Source of the DNA: Hyalangium ruber
GTDB lineage: Bacteria > Myxococcota > Myxococcia > Myxococcales > Myxococcaceae
Assembly: GCF_034259325.1 (NCBI RefSeq)
Contig: NZ_JAXIVS010000005.1
Span: 1 to 64,000, forward strand
DNA: 64,000 nucleotides
Reading direction: 5' to 3'
The notes below the pieces were generated by a model. That model made no database searches and had not been told where the DNA came from. It was given only the letters and a program-made list of their open reading frames with translations. A program made the translations under genes and the position numbers. Shown here piece by piece: positions 1 through 8,832 of the stretch (the stretch's first letter is position 1; every line of letters begins with the position of its first letter).

Positions 1-24
1 CGTATAGACGACATGGCAGGCCCC

Positions 25-402
25 TCAAGGCTCGTCTTTTCGCCGCGTGGTCGTCCGTTCTGCACCCACTCTGCGCGGGCGGCCCAGGTCATCTCTGAGC
101 CGGAGGGGGGCACGGCGAGCTCTTACGTCAAAGTTGCCCTGAATCCGTTGCAGTTTGCCGAGCAGGTGCAGACAGCTAGCGACTTCCAGGTGCGTGCTTC
201 CGAACACCGCCTCCCGCAGCGCGAGCGCCTGTTCGCCCCGCGCCACGGCCTCGGGGTACTTGCCTGCCTTGTCGAGCGCTGTCGCCTCGTCAAAGGCCTT
301 TTGCGCCTCCTGCACCCGCGCATCCGGTTGCGCCTCTCCAGCCGCCGTACTGGCTGCACAACACAGGACCACCACCGCGATGCATCCGAGCACTCGTCGC
401 AT
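25..402 (-). pseudogene. TPR protein, N-terminal remnant
   Basis: Residues 1-22 form a clear Sec signal peptide. About residues 30-92 read as kinesin-light-chain-type tetratricopeptide sequence (motifs such as ALDKAGKYPEAVARGEQAL and EVASCLHLLGKL). After the motif IQGNF the frame turns into Arg-rich, low-sense sequence up to the stop, where these proteins normally go on with more TPR units. I read this as the 5' end of an exported TPR gene whose 3' part has been lost or replaced. No neighbour on this strand explains it. Alternative: a short exported TPR protein with an odd tail. The TPR part is fairly sure; the truncation is inference. Confidence 0.55.
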
Positions 403-692
403 GTCTTCACCCGGGCCCGATCAGAGCCCCGCCTGCTTCACAAGGGGGGATCCAATCCGGTGCGTTGGGCAAAGTCCAGAGGCCATGGTGAGTAGGTCGG
501 CTGGGCTAACTGCCTGCTCGCAAGCACGCAGGCCTGTCCCCCCGGGGGCTGCGCGGCCTGTCCACCCATGTCCTGGTTTCAAGACTTCTGAGCCATCTTG
601 GCGGACGAAAGAAGAGACGGTCGCGGTAGGGACGGCACTTCGCCTCATCGACTCGGGCCGCCCCCCGCACAGATCCCCGTCCGTCCGAGGCA

Positions 693-1361
693 TCAGCAGG
701 CCGTCGGAACACACACTCCATCGCAGTTGTAGGTGCACTGGATGAAGGACCGGCAGCTCACCCGCCACACGGCATCGGGGTCCTGGCACGTGCCGTTGCT
801 TCCCGCGCGCAGGCAGCCTCGGGTGTCGAGCGATTGGGACAGGTAGTAAGTCCCTTCAAAGCACATGGGGGGGAAGGTGGTGCCGATGCCACACCATCCG
901 GCCCGGTAGGCATACTCGCTCTCGGCGGAGGTGGTGATCATCTTCCGGCCCGTGGTCCCAGCGTGCGGGACGCAGCCGCGAGTGCACGTGGTGGCATTCA
1001 TGTAGATGCCGTTGCAGAAGTCCGCGCAGGACGAGGAGCACCCCACGCTCGTCGGCTGCCAGCCACTGGGACAACCCCCGCCGCATTGCGTGAACGTATC
1101 GGTGTTGGGGGCGCAGGTGACCTGGTTGTAGTAGCCACTACACGAGCCGCCACAGGCGGCCGTATTGCATTGCTGGCTCGTCACATGCTGGCCCGCGGGA
1201 CAGGTGGTCCCACAAAGCGTCAATTCCTGTGCGACTTCGCCCGCCTCGACCTCGGTCCCAGGCTCTTGCGGCGCTCCGTCCGTCTGGGGGCTGCATCCCC
1301 CTGCTGCAAGCATGGCGCAGAGCGCTGCGGTCAGGGCCGAAAGTCTCATCATCCCTTGCAT
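693..1361 (-). CDS. Cys-rich secreted lipoprotein, function unknown
   Basis: The 222-residue product starts with a lipoprotein signal ending in the lipobox AAGGC (Cys about residue 23), so it should be lipidated and exported. The mature part is rich in cysteine and glycine and carries repeated units of the type CGxxCPxGxxxTSxxCxxxCxxxCxG (about residues 45-130), which look like small disulfide-bonded modules. The ATG at 1361 was chosen because AGAGAGGG lies 9 bases upstream and the signal peptide starts there; the frame is open 18 codons further upstream. I do not recognise a named family. Proteins of this style are common in myxobacterial outer-membrane lipoproteomes (general knowledge). Confidence 0.75.
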   Translation of the reverse strand: MQGMMRLSALTAALCAMLAAGGCSPQTDGAPQEPGTEVEAGEVAQELTLCGTTCPAGQHVTSQQCNTAACGGSCSGYYNQVTCAPNTDTFTQCGGGCPSGWQPTSVGCSSSCADFCNGIYMNATTCTRGCVPHAGTTGRKMITTSAESEYAYRAGWCGIGTTFPPMCFEGTYYLSQSLDTRGCLRAGSNGTCQDPDAVWRVSCRSFIQCTYNCDGVCVPTAC

Positions 1362-1733
1362 GGTGAAATCCCTCTCTTTTGAGCTGTGTCTCGGGGTGAA
1401 GCCTTCGCATACCATCGGTGCGTTGTTGCGTCCATGGCACTGCCCTCGCTGTCTGCGAGGTTGGCCCCGACGCGGGGACCACCCAGAGCTCTTGGTTTTG
1501 TGTCATCCGCAGCAGTGGCCCGTCGTCTGCCGCCTCTTCATGGTAGGGCGGCTTGAGCAGGCGTCTTCCCTACTGGGCTACGCGGTGCGCACGCAGACGT
1601 GGCACTCGGCACTCCGGCACTCCTCAGCAGCCCTCCTCTTCCTCTCTGCTCTCGCTGCGCAAGGGGGAAGAGAACCTGCGCGTCTTCCGGTTCCCCTGAG
1701 CCAGCACCTGTGCCACCGGGGTGGCAGTCATGC
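1362..1733. other. Intergenic region, no gene seen
   Basis: 372 bases between the Cys-rich lipoprotein and the MDR oxidoreductase, both on the minus strand. The oxidoreductase stops at 1734, so this stretch holds its 3' flank and the lipoprotein's promoter. Open frames here are short and of low-sense composition. A GGCACTC motif recurs three times near 1600-1622. No convincing terminator or RNA was seen. Confidence 0.5.
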
Positions 1734-2753
1734 TCAGGCGCTGGGCTCGCCTCTTGTGGCTTCGGCTCTGCCCTCGCTGGGAAGCGCCACCTGGATGACG
1801 ACCTTGCCCCGGGCATGCCCTTCTTCAAGGTAGGCCAGGGCCTCAGGCACCTTGTCGAGGGGGAAGGTCCGGTCGATGACCGAGCGCACCCGCCCGTCGC
1901 CCAGGCAGTCGCGCAGGAACTCCAGATCCTCGAGGTTGCTCTTCATGGTCACGTAGCCCAGGCGCTTGCCGCTGAGCAACGAGTGCAGGGGGCCCAGCAG
2001 CACGGCCGCGGCCATCTGCCTGCCCGCACCGCCTGTCATCAGGAAGCGCCCGCCAGGGGCCAGGACGCGCTTGTAGTGGGACAGCGGGTGGTAGCCGTTG
2101 ACCGCCAGGATGAGATCGTAGCGGGCGTCACTCTGGGTGAAGTCAGTCTGTGTGTAGTCGATGACCTGGTCGGCGCCCAACGAGCGGACCTGCTCCACGT
2201 TGCGGGGGCTGCACACCGCGACGACCTCCGCGCCGAGCACCTTGGCCACTTGCACGGCATAGGTGCCCACGCCGCCGGAGGCCCCGTTGATCAGCACCCG
2301 CTCGCCCGGCTTCAGGCAGCCCTCGCGTCGCAGGCCCTGCACGGCCGTCACCCCGGCCAGCGGCGCCGCCGCCGCCTCGTCGAACCCGATGTTGGCGGGC
2401 TTCAAGGCCAGCACACCCTCGGGCGCGCAGACGCGCTCGGCGAAGGCACCCCAACCGCTGCTGCCCAGCTCGCCCATCACCGCGTCCCCGGCCTTGAAGC
2501 GCGTCACCCCGGGCCCCACGGCGTCGACGACCCCGGCCAGGTCGCAGCCCAGCACGTTGTAGCGGGGCTTGAAGAGGCCCACCGCCAGACGCGCCAGGAA
2601 GGGGTCGGCCCGGAGGATGTGCCAGTCGGCCGCGTTCATCGAGCAGGCCCGCACTCGCACCCGCACCTGGCCCGGGCCGGGCACGGGGTCGGGGCGCTCC
2701 TCCAGCCTCAGGAGGGAGGGAGGGCCGTACTCGTAGAAGGTGATTGCGCGCAT
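1734..2753 (-). CDS. MDR-family NAD(P)-dependent oxidoreductase (quinone reductase-like)
   Basis: A 339-residue medium-chain dehydrogenase/reductase. The N-terminal GroES-like half contains GPGQVRVRV and LGCDLAGVV; the Rossmann half has a nucleotide-binding GASGGVGTYAVQ (about residues 148-159). The cysteine and histidine ligands of zinc alcohol dehydrogenases are not evident, which fits the zinc-independent quinone oxidoreductase branch that reduces enones or quinones with NADPH. The length is normal. No operon partner is apparent: the next minus-strand gene upstream starts beyond 3.8 kb and stops at 2788, 34 bases before this start, so weak co-transcription is possible. The substrate cannot be told from sequence. 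Confidence 0.85.
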   Translation of the reverse strand: MRAITFYEYGPPSLLRLEERPDPVPGPGQVRVRVRACSMNAADWHILRADPFLARLAVGLFKPRYNVLGCDLAGVVDAVGPGVTRFKAGDAVMGELGSSGWGAFAERVCAPEGVLALKPANIGFDEAAAAPLAGVTAVQGLRREGCLKPGERVLINGASGGVGTYAVQVAKVLGAEVVAVCSPRNVEQVRSLGADQVIDYTQTDFTQSDARYDLILAVNGYHPLSHYKRVLAPGGRFLMTGGAGRQMAAAVLLGPLHSLLSGKRLGYVTMKSNLEDLEFLRDCLGDGRVRSVIDRTFPLDKVPEALAYLEEGHARGKVVIQVALPSEGRAEATRGEPSA

Positions 2754-2787
2754 GGGGGCTCTGAGGATGCGATGGCGGGCTGAGCCA

Positions 2788-3864
2788 TCAGTAGACGCCG
2801 ATCAGGTGGATCTGCACCCTCGGGTTGCCGAGGTACTCCTCGAGGCGCCAGCGGCTCCGGATTCCATCGTCGTGGATGCCTACCCCCGCGTCGGGCGGTG
2901 CGCTCGTCTTGGCCAAGGCGTTCCGCAGCCGCGAGAGCGCCCAGACATCGAAGGTCGGATCGCCGGAGCTCTTGAGCACCTTGAGGTCGCGGAGCTTGCC
3001 ATCTGGCTCCTGCCAGACCTCGACGACCGCGGCGAGCGCGAGGATGGGCGCGGTGACATCCACCATGTACATGTTCGCGGCGCGCCCGGCCTCGACTGCA
3101 GCCTGGAGCCGGTTCCGCTGCTCGAGGAGGTGGTCCCTCTTCTCGGGCGCCACCACGGGGCTGCCCGTCTTGCCGAAGCGCTGGACGGCCTCGACCTGCT
3201 CCCGCGCCATCCGCGCGCCGATGACCTCCGCGTTGGGTGGCGGAGGATCTACCAGTTGCTGCGAGAAGGAGCGCTGCAGCTGCCGGAAGTACGGCGTGGT
3301 CGCTCCACGATCCGCCCGTGCCGCCGCGAGCGTGTCCGCGGCCCAGCCATCGATGCGGGCCTTCGCTTCTTCCGCCTGGTACTCCGCCACGGCCTGCGGA
3401 TCCGGAAGCTCTTCTGGCCGGTTGCGCACAATGTGCCCCCGGGACGGCGGCTCCTCCATCACAGGTACCCCTCCCGGCAGGTCCTTCGGCAGGAGCGTCA
3501 GCCGAGGCGCAGCACGAGGGGCATCCTGCTGCTGGGGGGTAGCAGCCACCGGCGCTGGGGCTTTGACACTCTCTGGTGCGACAGCGTCCTCCTGCGCCCG
3601 GGCCACCGTGGCAGGCTGCGGCTGGCGCGTCACCTTGCTCGGAGGCTTTGCGCTCGTCCGAGGGGGCGGCTGCACTTCGGGCTCAGCGAGCGGTTGAGTG
3701 GCGGGAGAGGGAGACGCGTAGACGATCTCCAGTTCCAGGGCGCTCGGAGGCACCGTCCGCTGCTCGGGCTCCGTGAACCAGCCCCTCGACAGCACGAATA
3801 TGGCCACGGCGTGCAGGAGCACCGAGGCCAGGAGCATGAGAGGGAGTTGGGAGCGTCTCGACAC
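2788..3864 (-). CDS. TonB-like energy-transducing or C-terminal TonB-domain protein
   Basis: The predicted 358-residue protein has a short basic N-terminus, one membrane helix (about residues 6-26), then a Pro/Ala-rich linker (about 40-130) as in TonB/TolA proteins. A charged middle follows. The C-terminal section (about 260-330) contains VEVWQEPDGKLRDLKVLKSSGDPTFD, typical in style of a TonB C-terminal domain; only a fragment of that motif is quoted exactly. It would span from inner membrane to periplasm. The start is uncertain: GTG 3864 begins just before the membrane helix, while GTG 3894 is in frame. The open frame runs further upstream, but that part overlaps the divergent TPR gene and has no coding character. 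No exbB/exbD neighbours are present. Confidence 0.7.
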   Translation of the reverse strand: MSRRSQLPLMLLASVLLHAVAIFVLSRGWFTEPEQRTVPPSALELEIVYASPSPATQPLAEPEVQPPPRTSAKPPSKVTRQPQPATVARAQEDAVAPESVKAPAPVAATPQQQDAPRAAPRLTLLPKDLPGGVPVMEEPPSRGHIVRNRPEELPDPQAVAEYQAEEAKARIDGWAADTLAAARADRGATTPYFRQLQRSFSQQLVDPPPPNAEVIGARMAREQVEAVQRFGKTGSPVVAPEKRDHLLEQRNRLQAAVEAGRAANMYMVDVTAPILALAAVVEVWQEPDGKLRDLKVLKSSGDPTFDVWALSRLRNALAKTSAPPDAGVGIHDDGIRSRWRLEEYLGNPRVQIHLIGVY

Positions 3865-3909
3865 GGCAGGGAGCTTGCCTCGGCAGGAGGTCACAGTGAA
3901 GCTCACGCA

Positions 3910-4352
3910 ATGAAAAGAGTTCTGCTCGTAGTCCTGGGAGGCGGGCTTCTGGCCGTGCTCATCTTCAGCGGAGGTGGAGTCGACACCACGGAGGCGGGGA
4001 TCGACGCCTATAACCGTGGAGACTTCCTCCAGGCTGAACCGCTCCTGGCGCGGTGCGCGCGGCAGAAAGCACTGGGCTCCGAGTGGCCCAGGCACCTCCA
4101 CTGCAGGCTGAAGCACGCCGAGGTGCTCTTCATGCTCGGCCGCGTGCCCGAGGCGGAGGCCTCCCTCATGGAGTCCTTGGAGTCCTCCACGTGGCTTGGT
4201 GAGGAGCACCCGCTGGTCGGGCGGATCCACAGTGCCCTGGCGAGGCTCTACCAAGAGACTTCGCGCCTGCCACGCTCCAGGCGCAAGGGCAGGAGCAGGA
4301 GGCCCGTGCGCTCGGGGAGCGGCTGGATTCGCGGGTGGCCAAAGAAGAATAA
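3910..4352 (+). pseudogene. TPR-like membrane-anchored protein, apparent frameshift
   Basis: ATG 3910 opens a product with an N-terminal membrane or signal segment (residues about 3-20) followed by TPR-like helices (AYNRGDFLQAEPLLARCAR, HAEVLFMLGRVPEAEASL). From about 4257 the reading frame becomes Arg-rich nonsense that runs into the next gene. The frame shifted by +2 reads FAPATLQAQGQEQEARALG and ends with RVAKEE at a TAA (4350-4352). Joining LYQE to that frame with one extra base near 4257 gives a sensible protein of about 147 residues. Either one base was lost in this lineage or the assembly has an error. The gene is divergent from the TonB-like gene, with 45 bases between starts. Confidence 0.65.
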
Positions 4353-4371
4353 ACAGCATGCGGAAATAGCC

Positions 4372-6660
4372 ATGATGCCGATGACGCAGCCCTTGAAGTG
4401 GATGAGCCTCGTGAAGGTATCGACCCTGCTCCTGCTCGCCGCTGTTGCCGGCTGTGGCGGAGGTGGTGGTGAGGAGACGCCCAACACGCCCCCCTCATGC
4501 CTCGTGCGCGAGGCCACCATCCCCGTCACTACCGTTGACGAACAGGGAGGCTCCGCCTCCCTGGCCTTCACCGTGTCGCTCGAGCGCTGCCGCGTCGTCT
4601 CCATCGCCACGGGCGGCACTTACTCCCTGGCGCTGCTCAGCGACGGCACGGCCGCGAGCTGGGGGTTCAATGGCGAGGGCCAGCTCGGCGATGGCACCAC
4701 CACCGTGCGCGCCACTCCCGTCGAGGTGTCCGGCCTGACCGGCGTTACCGCCCTCGCCGGGGGCATCAACCACTCTCTGGCCCTGCGCAACGATGGCACC
4801 GTCTGGGCTTGGGGCTCCAATAAAGAGGGCCAGCTCGGCGATGGCACCATCACCCAACGCCTCATCCCAGTCCAGGTGCCCGGACTCGCGAACATCACGG
4901 CCCTCTCCGCCGGCGGCGACTTCTCCGTGGCCCTGCGCAACGATGGCACCGTCTGGGCCTGGGGCTCCAACAGCGTCGGCCAGCTCGGCGATGGCACCAC
5001 CACCCAACGCTCCACCCCAGTCCAGGTGCCCGGCCTGACGGGCGTCACCGCCCTCTCCGCCGGCGGCTCCTCCGTTCTGGCTCTGCGCAACGATGGCACC
5101 GTCTGGGCCTGGGGCTCCAACGGCCTCGGCCAGCTCGGCGATGGCACCACCCCCCAACGCCCCACTCCGGCCCAGGTGCCCGGCCTGACGGGCGTCACCG
5201 CCGTGGTGATGGGCGCCAACCACGCTCTGGCCCGGCGCAACGATGGCACTGTCTGGGGCTGGGGAAACAACTACCGAGGCCAGCTTGGCGATGAGGACGA
5301 CACCTCCCCCAGGAGCCCGCGCCAGGTGCCCGGGCTGGAGGGCATCACCTCCGTCGCGGTCGGCTATCAGCACTCCCTGGCCCTGCGCAGCGATGGCACC
5401 GTCTGGGCCTGGGGCACCAACAGTGAGGGCCAGCTGGGCAGCTCGACCCTCATCCGGAGCCCCACGCCTGTCCAGCTACCCGAGCTCACGGGCGTGAGCG
5501 CCATCGCGAGCTCGAGCCACTGCCTGGCCCTGCTCCAGGACGGCACCCTGCGGGCTTGGGGCTCCAACAACGATGGCCAGCTGGGCAATGGGACCACCAA
5601 CCAGCGCTTCACGCCCGTCCGGGTCTCCGGATTGACGGGCGGGCGTGCCGCCGCCGCCGCCGGCTACTTCTCCGTGGCCCTGCGCAGCGATGGCACCCTC
5701 TGGAGCTGGGGCTCCAATAGAGAGGGCCAGCTTGGCAATGAGCACGCCACGCATCGTCCCACGCCGCTCCAGGTGCCCGGGCTCACGGGCATCAGCGCCT
5801 TCTCCGCGGGCTTCTACCACTCCCTGGCGGTGCTCGGTGACGGCACCGTGCGCGCCTGGGGAAGCCATGACATTGGCCAGCTCGGCGATGGGAGCCCCAT
5901 GGGCGGCACCCGTCCGACTCCCGTCCCGGTGTCAGGGCTGACAGGCGTCACCACCGTGGCCGCCGGCCACTCCCACTCTCTGGCCCTGCGCAATGACGGC
6001 ACCGTCTGGGCCTGGGGCGGCAACCATGAAGGCCAGCTCGGGATTGGGCTCGGCGACAGCAGCTCCACCCCTGTTCAGGTGCTCGCGCCCAGTGGCTTTA
6101 CCGCGCTGGCTGCCGGCACGTTCCGCTCTCTGGCCCTGCGCAATGACGGCACCGTCTGGGCCTGGGGAGAGGCCGCCAGCAATATTCCCGCCCAGGTCTC
6201 CGGGCTGAGCGGCATCACCGCCCTCTCCATGACCTCCCAGCACGCGCTCGCCGTGCGTCACAACGGCACCGTCTGGGCCTGGGGGAACAACTTTCAAGGC
6301 CAGCTCGGCAATGGGCGCACCTCTTCCTACGAGGAGCCGGCCCAGGTCCCTGGGCTGACGGGCATGACGGCCGTCGCCGCCGGCTACAGCCACTCCCTGG
6401 CGCTGCGCGATGACGGCACCGTGTGGGCCTGGGGGGCCAACTTCATCGGCCAGCTGGGTGACGGCTCGACCACGCCACGGCTCACCCCCATCCAGGTGCC
6501 TGGGCTCACGCGCATCACCGCCATCTCCACGGGGTTCCTCCACTCCCTGGCACTGCGTGATGACGGCACCCTGTGGGCCTGGGGCTACAATACGGACGGC
6601 CAGCTCGGGGATGGAACTTCGGGGGCCTATCCCACCCCGAGTCCGGTCCTGCGCCTGTAG
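4372..6660 (+). CDS. RCC1-repeat (regulator of chromosome condensation-like) lipoprotein
   Basis: Starts with a lipoprotein signal ending in AAVAGC followed by a glycine run. After a short linker come, by my count, 14 tandem units of about 50 residues with the core SLALRNDGTVWAWGSN..GQLGDGT, the signature of bacterial RCC1/BLIP-II-like beta-propellers. Fourteen blades would build two seven-bladed propellers. The protein is 762 residues if it starts at ATG 4372; ATG 4375 and 4381 are alternatives. Expected at the outer membrane or cell surface; such propellers usually bind proteins. It is in frame with the frameshifted gene upstream, which makes a false long open frame from 2740. Confidence 0.85.
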   Translation: MMPMTQPLKWMSLVKVSTLLLLAAVAGCGGGGGEETPNTPPSCLVREATIPVTTVDEQGGSASLAFTVSLERCRVVSIATGGTYSLALLSDGTAASWGFNGEGQLGDGTTTVRATPVEVSGLTGVTALAGGINHSLALRNDGTVWAWGSNKEGQLGDGTITQRLIPVQVPGLANITALSAGGDFSVALRNDGTVWAWGSNSVGQLGDGTTTQRSTPVQVPGLTGVTALSAGGSSVLALRNDGTVWAWGSNGLGQLGDGTTPQRPTPAQVPGLTGVTAVVMGANHALARRNDGTVWGWGNNYRGQLGDEDDTSPRSPRQVPGLEGITSVAVGYQHSLALRSDGTVWAWGTNSEGQLGSSTLIRSPTPVQLPELTGVSAIASSSHCLALLQDGTLRAWGSNNDGQLGNGTTNQRFTPVRVSGLTGGRAAAAAGYFSVALRSDGTLWSWGSNREGQLGNEHATHRPTPLQVPGLTGISAFSAGFYHSLAVLGDGTVRAWGSHDIGQLGDGSPMGGTRPTPVPVSGLTGVTTVAAGHSHSLALRNDGTVWAWGGNHEGQLGIGLGDSSSTPVQVLAPSGFTALAAGTFRSLALRNDGTVWAWGEAASNIPAQVSGLSGITALSMTSQHALAVRHNGTVWAWGNNFQGQLGNGRTSSYEEPAQVPGLTGMTAVAAGYSHSLALRDDGTVWAWGANFIGQLGDGSTTPRLTPIQVPGLTRITAISTGFLHSLALRDDGTLWAWGYNTDGQLGDGTSGAYPTPSPVLRL

Positions 6661-6746
6661 CTGCCTTCACGCGCCCGGGAGTTCAACCGCGCGGCAATGC
6701 TAAATTCACCTCCCGTGAATCGTTGCCTTCTCGAGGAGGGTTGACC

Positions 6747-7838
6747 ATGCAGCGCACTCTCAGGATCTCCAGGCTCGCCGCCGCGCTCGTCTCTTGCGCA
6801 CTCTTCATGACGGTGACGCCAGCCCACTCCGCGGATGTCTACAACTCGCAGTTCACTGCGATCGCGGCCCCTGAATGCATCATGGACTGGGACATCACCG
6901 GGAGGTTCAAGGTCAGGCTCACCCAAAACGAGCCATATCCGGCGCCGACCTTGAACCGCTTCGAGATGGCGGTGCGCTACATCCACGACGTCAACACGCC
7001 GATCACGACGAATTTCGGCCACCTGGGCACGCTGCCGGTCACCAACTACAACCCGGAGACGCCCTACTCGACGGATTGGTGGCGATGGCAGCGCGGCAAG
7101 CTCAACACGGACGCCAACACGACGTCCGGCTTTCAGCTCAAGTGCGCCGACGTGGGCTCGTTCATCAACACGTGGACATTCCCCTATCAGACCATCATCG
7201 GCGGCGGGCCGCACACGGCATACGGCTACACCTTCATCGATCCGCAGCTGAGTCCGGCGTCTATCTATTACGCCCCCCAGGCCTTCGATTGGAATCCGGC
7301 GACCGATCTCATGTTGCAGTTCCACGCGGAGATGCCGCTCTTCCTCCGCTGGGGACCGCCGGACAATCCGGGGACGGGAGACCTGGGCGTCGCTCAGCTC
7401 AGCATGTTCCTGTATCTGTACGATACGACGAGCGGGAAGATCCTGGCGTACGTCCTTGGCGTTTACGACAACAGGTCCTCCTGGTCCCCTCAGGTGCTGC
7501 ACGACAGCCAGGTCCCCTTCTTGACCACGCCATGGCAGACCAACGAGTACATCACGGTGTCTCCGTACTCCCAGACGTTCAGGACGCACACGTGGACTGG
7601 ATTGCAGTTCTTCAGGCTTCACATCCCCCAGTCCAAGTTCCTGCTCGCGGTCACCAAGCTGAACGAGTACTGCACCCAGCATCCCACCGCGGCCAACTGC
7701 AACTTGCTCTTCAGTAACAACCCGCAGTCCTACAAGGTGATGAGCTTCGGAGTCCTGCATGAGGTCTTCCGAGGGCCCAACAACCAGGTGTCCTCGGGGA
7801 TCCACTTCTCCGAGGCCGGCCTCTACTACGCCAGATAG
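6747..7838 (+). CDS. Secreted protein of unknown function
   Basis: A 363-residue product with a Sec signal peptide (cleavage near AHSA-DV, about residue 28) and no lipobox. The mature part is aromatic- and Asn/Thr-rich and has a few cysteines (for example CIMDWD, LKCADVG, EYCTQHPTAANC), in the manner of an extracellular beta-rich protein. ATG 6747 is fixed by a strong GAGGAGGG six bases upstream. It follows the RCC1 lipoprotein by 86 bases and could be read from the same transcript. I recognise no family. Confidence 0.75.
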   Translation: MQRTLRISRLAAALVSCALFMTVTPAHSADVYNSQFTAIAAPECIMDWDITGRFKVRLTQNEPYPAPTLNRFEMAVRYIHDVNTPITTNFGHLGTLPVTNYNPETPYSTDWWRWQRGKLNTDANTTSGFQLKCADVGSFINTWTFPYQTIIGGGPHTAYGYTFIDPQLSPASIYYAPQAFDWNPATDLMLQFHAEMPLFLRWGPPDNPGTGDLGVAQLSMFLYLYDTTSGKILAYVLGVYDNRSSWSPQVLHDSQVPFLTTPWQTNEYITVSPYSQTFRTHTWTGLQFFRLHIPQSKFLLAVTKLNEYCTQHPTAANCNLLFSNNPQSYKVMSFGVLHEVFRGPNNQVSSGIHFSEAGLYYAR

Positions 7839-7926
7839 CGGAGTGTTGGGCCACTGGCTCTAGCAGTACGCAGCTGACTGACATGCCGGGTGCTGGCTAC
7901 TGTGGGCAGCACCAAGGAGAGCGCAC

Positions 7927-8682
7927 ATGGGAATCACGATGTCACCGCAGGACTACGCCACGGCGTTCCGCCTGCTCGCTTCAACCGCCAGGCACCACGA
8001 AAACATCGGGCGGGTCGTGGAGGAGCGGATCCTGCCCCGCCTGCCCAAGCGTCCTTCGCTGTTGGACGTGGGCGCGGGGCCGGGCACGGTGGCCCAGCGG
8101 ATCGCGCCGCACTTCGGCTCGCTCACCCTGCTCGAGCCCAATCGGGATCAGATCGCCGGGCTCCAGCTCGAGGGGGCGAAGATCCTCCACGAGCCCCTGG
8201 AGCGCTACGCGTCATCGGAGCAGTACGATCTCGTCCTCTGCTCACACGTGCTGTACCACGTGCCTCTCGCCGACTGGGGAGGGTTCATCGACAGACTGCT
8301 CTCGTTCGTGCGCCCTGGGGGGTACTGCCTGATCGTTCTGGGCGCTGCCCGAGGACCGAACTATCAGCTGCACCGCGACTTCACGCAGACCGTCATCTCC
8401 AGCGAGCAGCTGCTCGCGACGTTGCAGCAGAAGCGGCTCCCGCACGAAGTCGTTGCGACCGTGAACGGGTTCTCCGCGAAGACCTTCGAGGAGATGTACA
8501 CGCTCTGTCGCTTCTTCGTGCTCGAGGATTGCTACACGCCAGCGCAGCTTTCAGCCCTGAGCCCGGACGAGGTGCGCAGGCTCGATGACAAGATCCGGAT
8601 GCACGCCGAGCGTTGCCGGGGCGCCGATGGGGTGTACCGACTGGAGCAGGACGAGGATCTGGTCATTCTCCCCAAGTCCTAA
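7927..8682 (+). CDS. Class I SAM-dependent methyltransferase
   Basis: A 251-residue protein with the SAM-binding motif LLDVGAGPGT (about residues 45-54), the acidic strand-2 motif LLEPN, and a motif-II-like YDLVLCSHVLYHV. The C-terminal half contains FEEMYTLCRFFVLEDCYT, which probably shapes the acceptor site. The overall plan resembles small-molecule methyltransferases of the histamine N-methyltransferase type, but the acceptor cannot be told. ATG 7927 has AAGGAGAG nine bases upstream. No biosynthetic neighbours suggest a pathway. Confidence 0.85.
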   Translation: MGITMSPQDYATAFRLLASTARHHENIGRVVEERILPRLPKRPSLLDVGAGPGTVAQRIAPHFGSLTLLEPNRDQIAGLQLEGAKILHEPLERYASSEQYDLVLCSHVLYHVPLADWGGFIDRLLSFVRPGGYCLIVLGAARGPNYQLHRDFTQTVISSEQLLATLQQKRLPHEVVATVNGFSAKTFEEMYTLCRFFVLEDCYTPAQLSALSPDEVRRLDDKIRMHAERCRGADGVYRLEQDEDLVILPKS

Positions 8683-8747
8683 CCGCCACCGCCTGCCCTA
8701 TCAGGCCACCGTGCCTCAGGACGCGTGAGCGCCAGAACACGACCGCT

Positions 8748-8787
8748 AAAGTCTGCTGACGGCTTCCTACGTACAACATAGGATCTT
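8748..8787 (+). promoter_or_regulatory. Conserved upstream block of kinase copy 1
   Basis: The block begins AAAGTCTGCTGACGG and ends ACATAGGATCTT, and it is almost identical to 22727-22766 before copy 2. It sits just before the leader hairpin and probably carries the promoter. No textbook sigma-70 spacing is obvious, so the exact boxes are not assigned. Confidence 0.45.
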
Positions 8788-8790
8788 CCC

Positions 8791-8815
8791 GAGGAGAGAG
8801 AAGTGCTCTCTCCTC
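8791..8815 (+). promoter_or_regulatory. Leader hairpin before kinase copy 1
   Basis: GAGGAGAGAG (8791-8800) and CTCTCTCCTC (8806-8815) form a perfect 10-base-pair stem with a five-base loop, ending eight bases before the GGGAGA ribosome-binding site. Copy 2 keeps a stem at the same place with different bases (22772-22796), which supports a structural role in the mRNA leader. Confidence 0.6.
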
Positions 8816-8832
8816 CAGCGGGAGATCCCTTC

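Noticed and set aside
403-692. Open frames on both strands between the TPR remnant and the Cys-rich lipoprotein
   Set aside because: None has a sensible composition or start signal; treated as non-coding.
2740-4371. A continuous plus-strand open frame joining this region to the RCC1 gene
   Set aside because: Before 3910 it is antisense to the TonB-like gene with Arg-rich, low-sense composition; after about 4257 it follows the wrong frame of the TPR gene. Only 3910-4257 and 4372-6660 carry sense.
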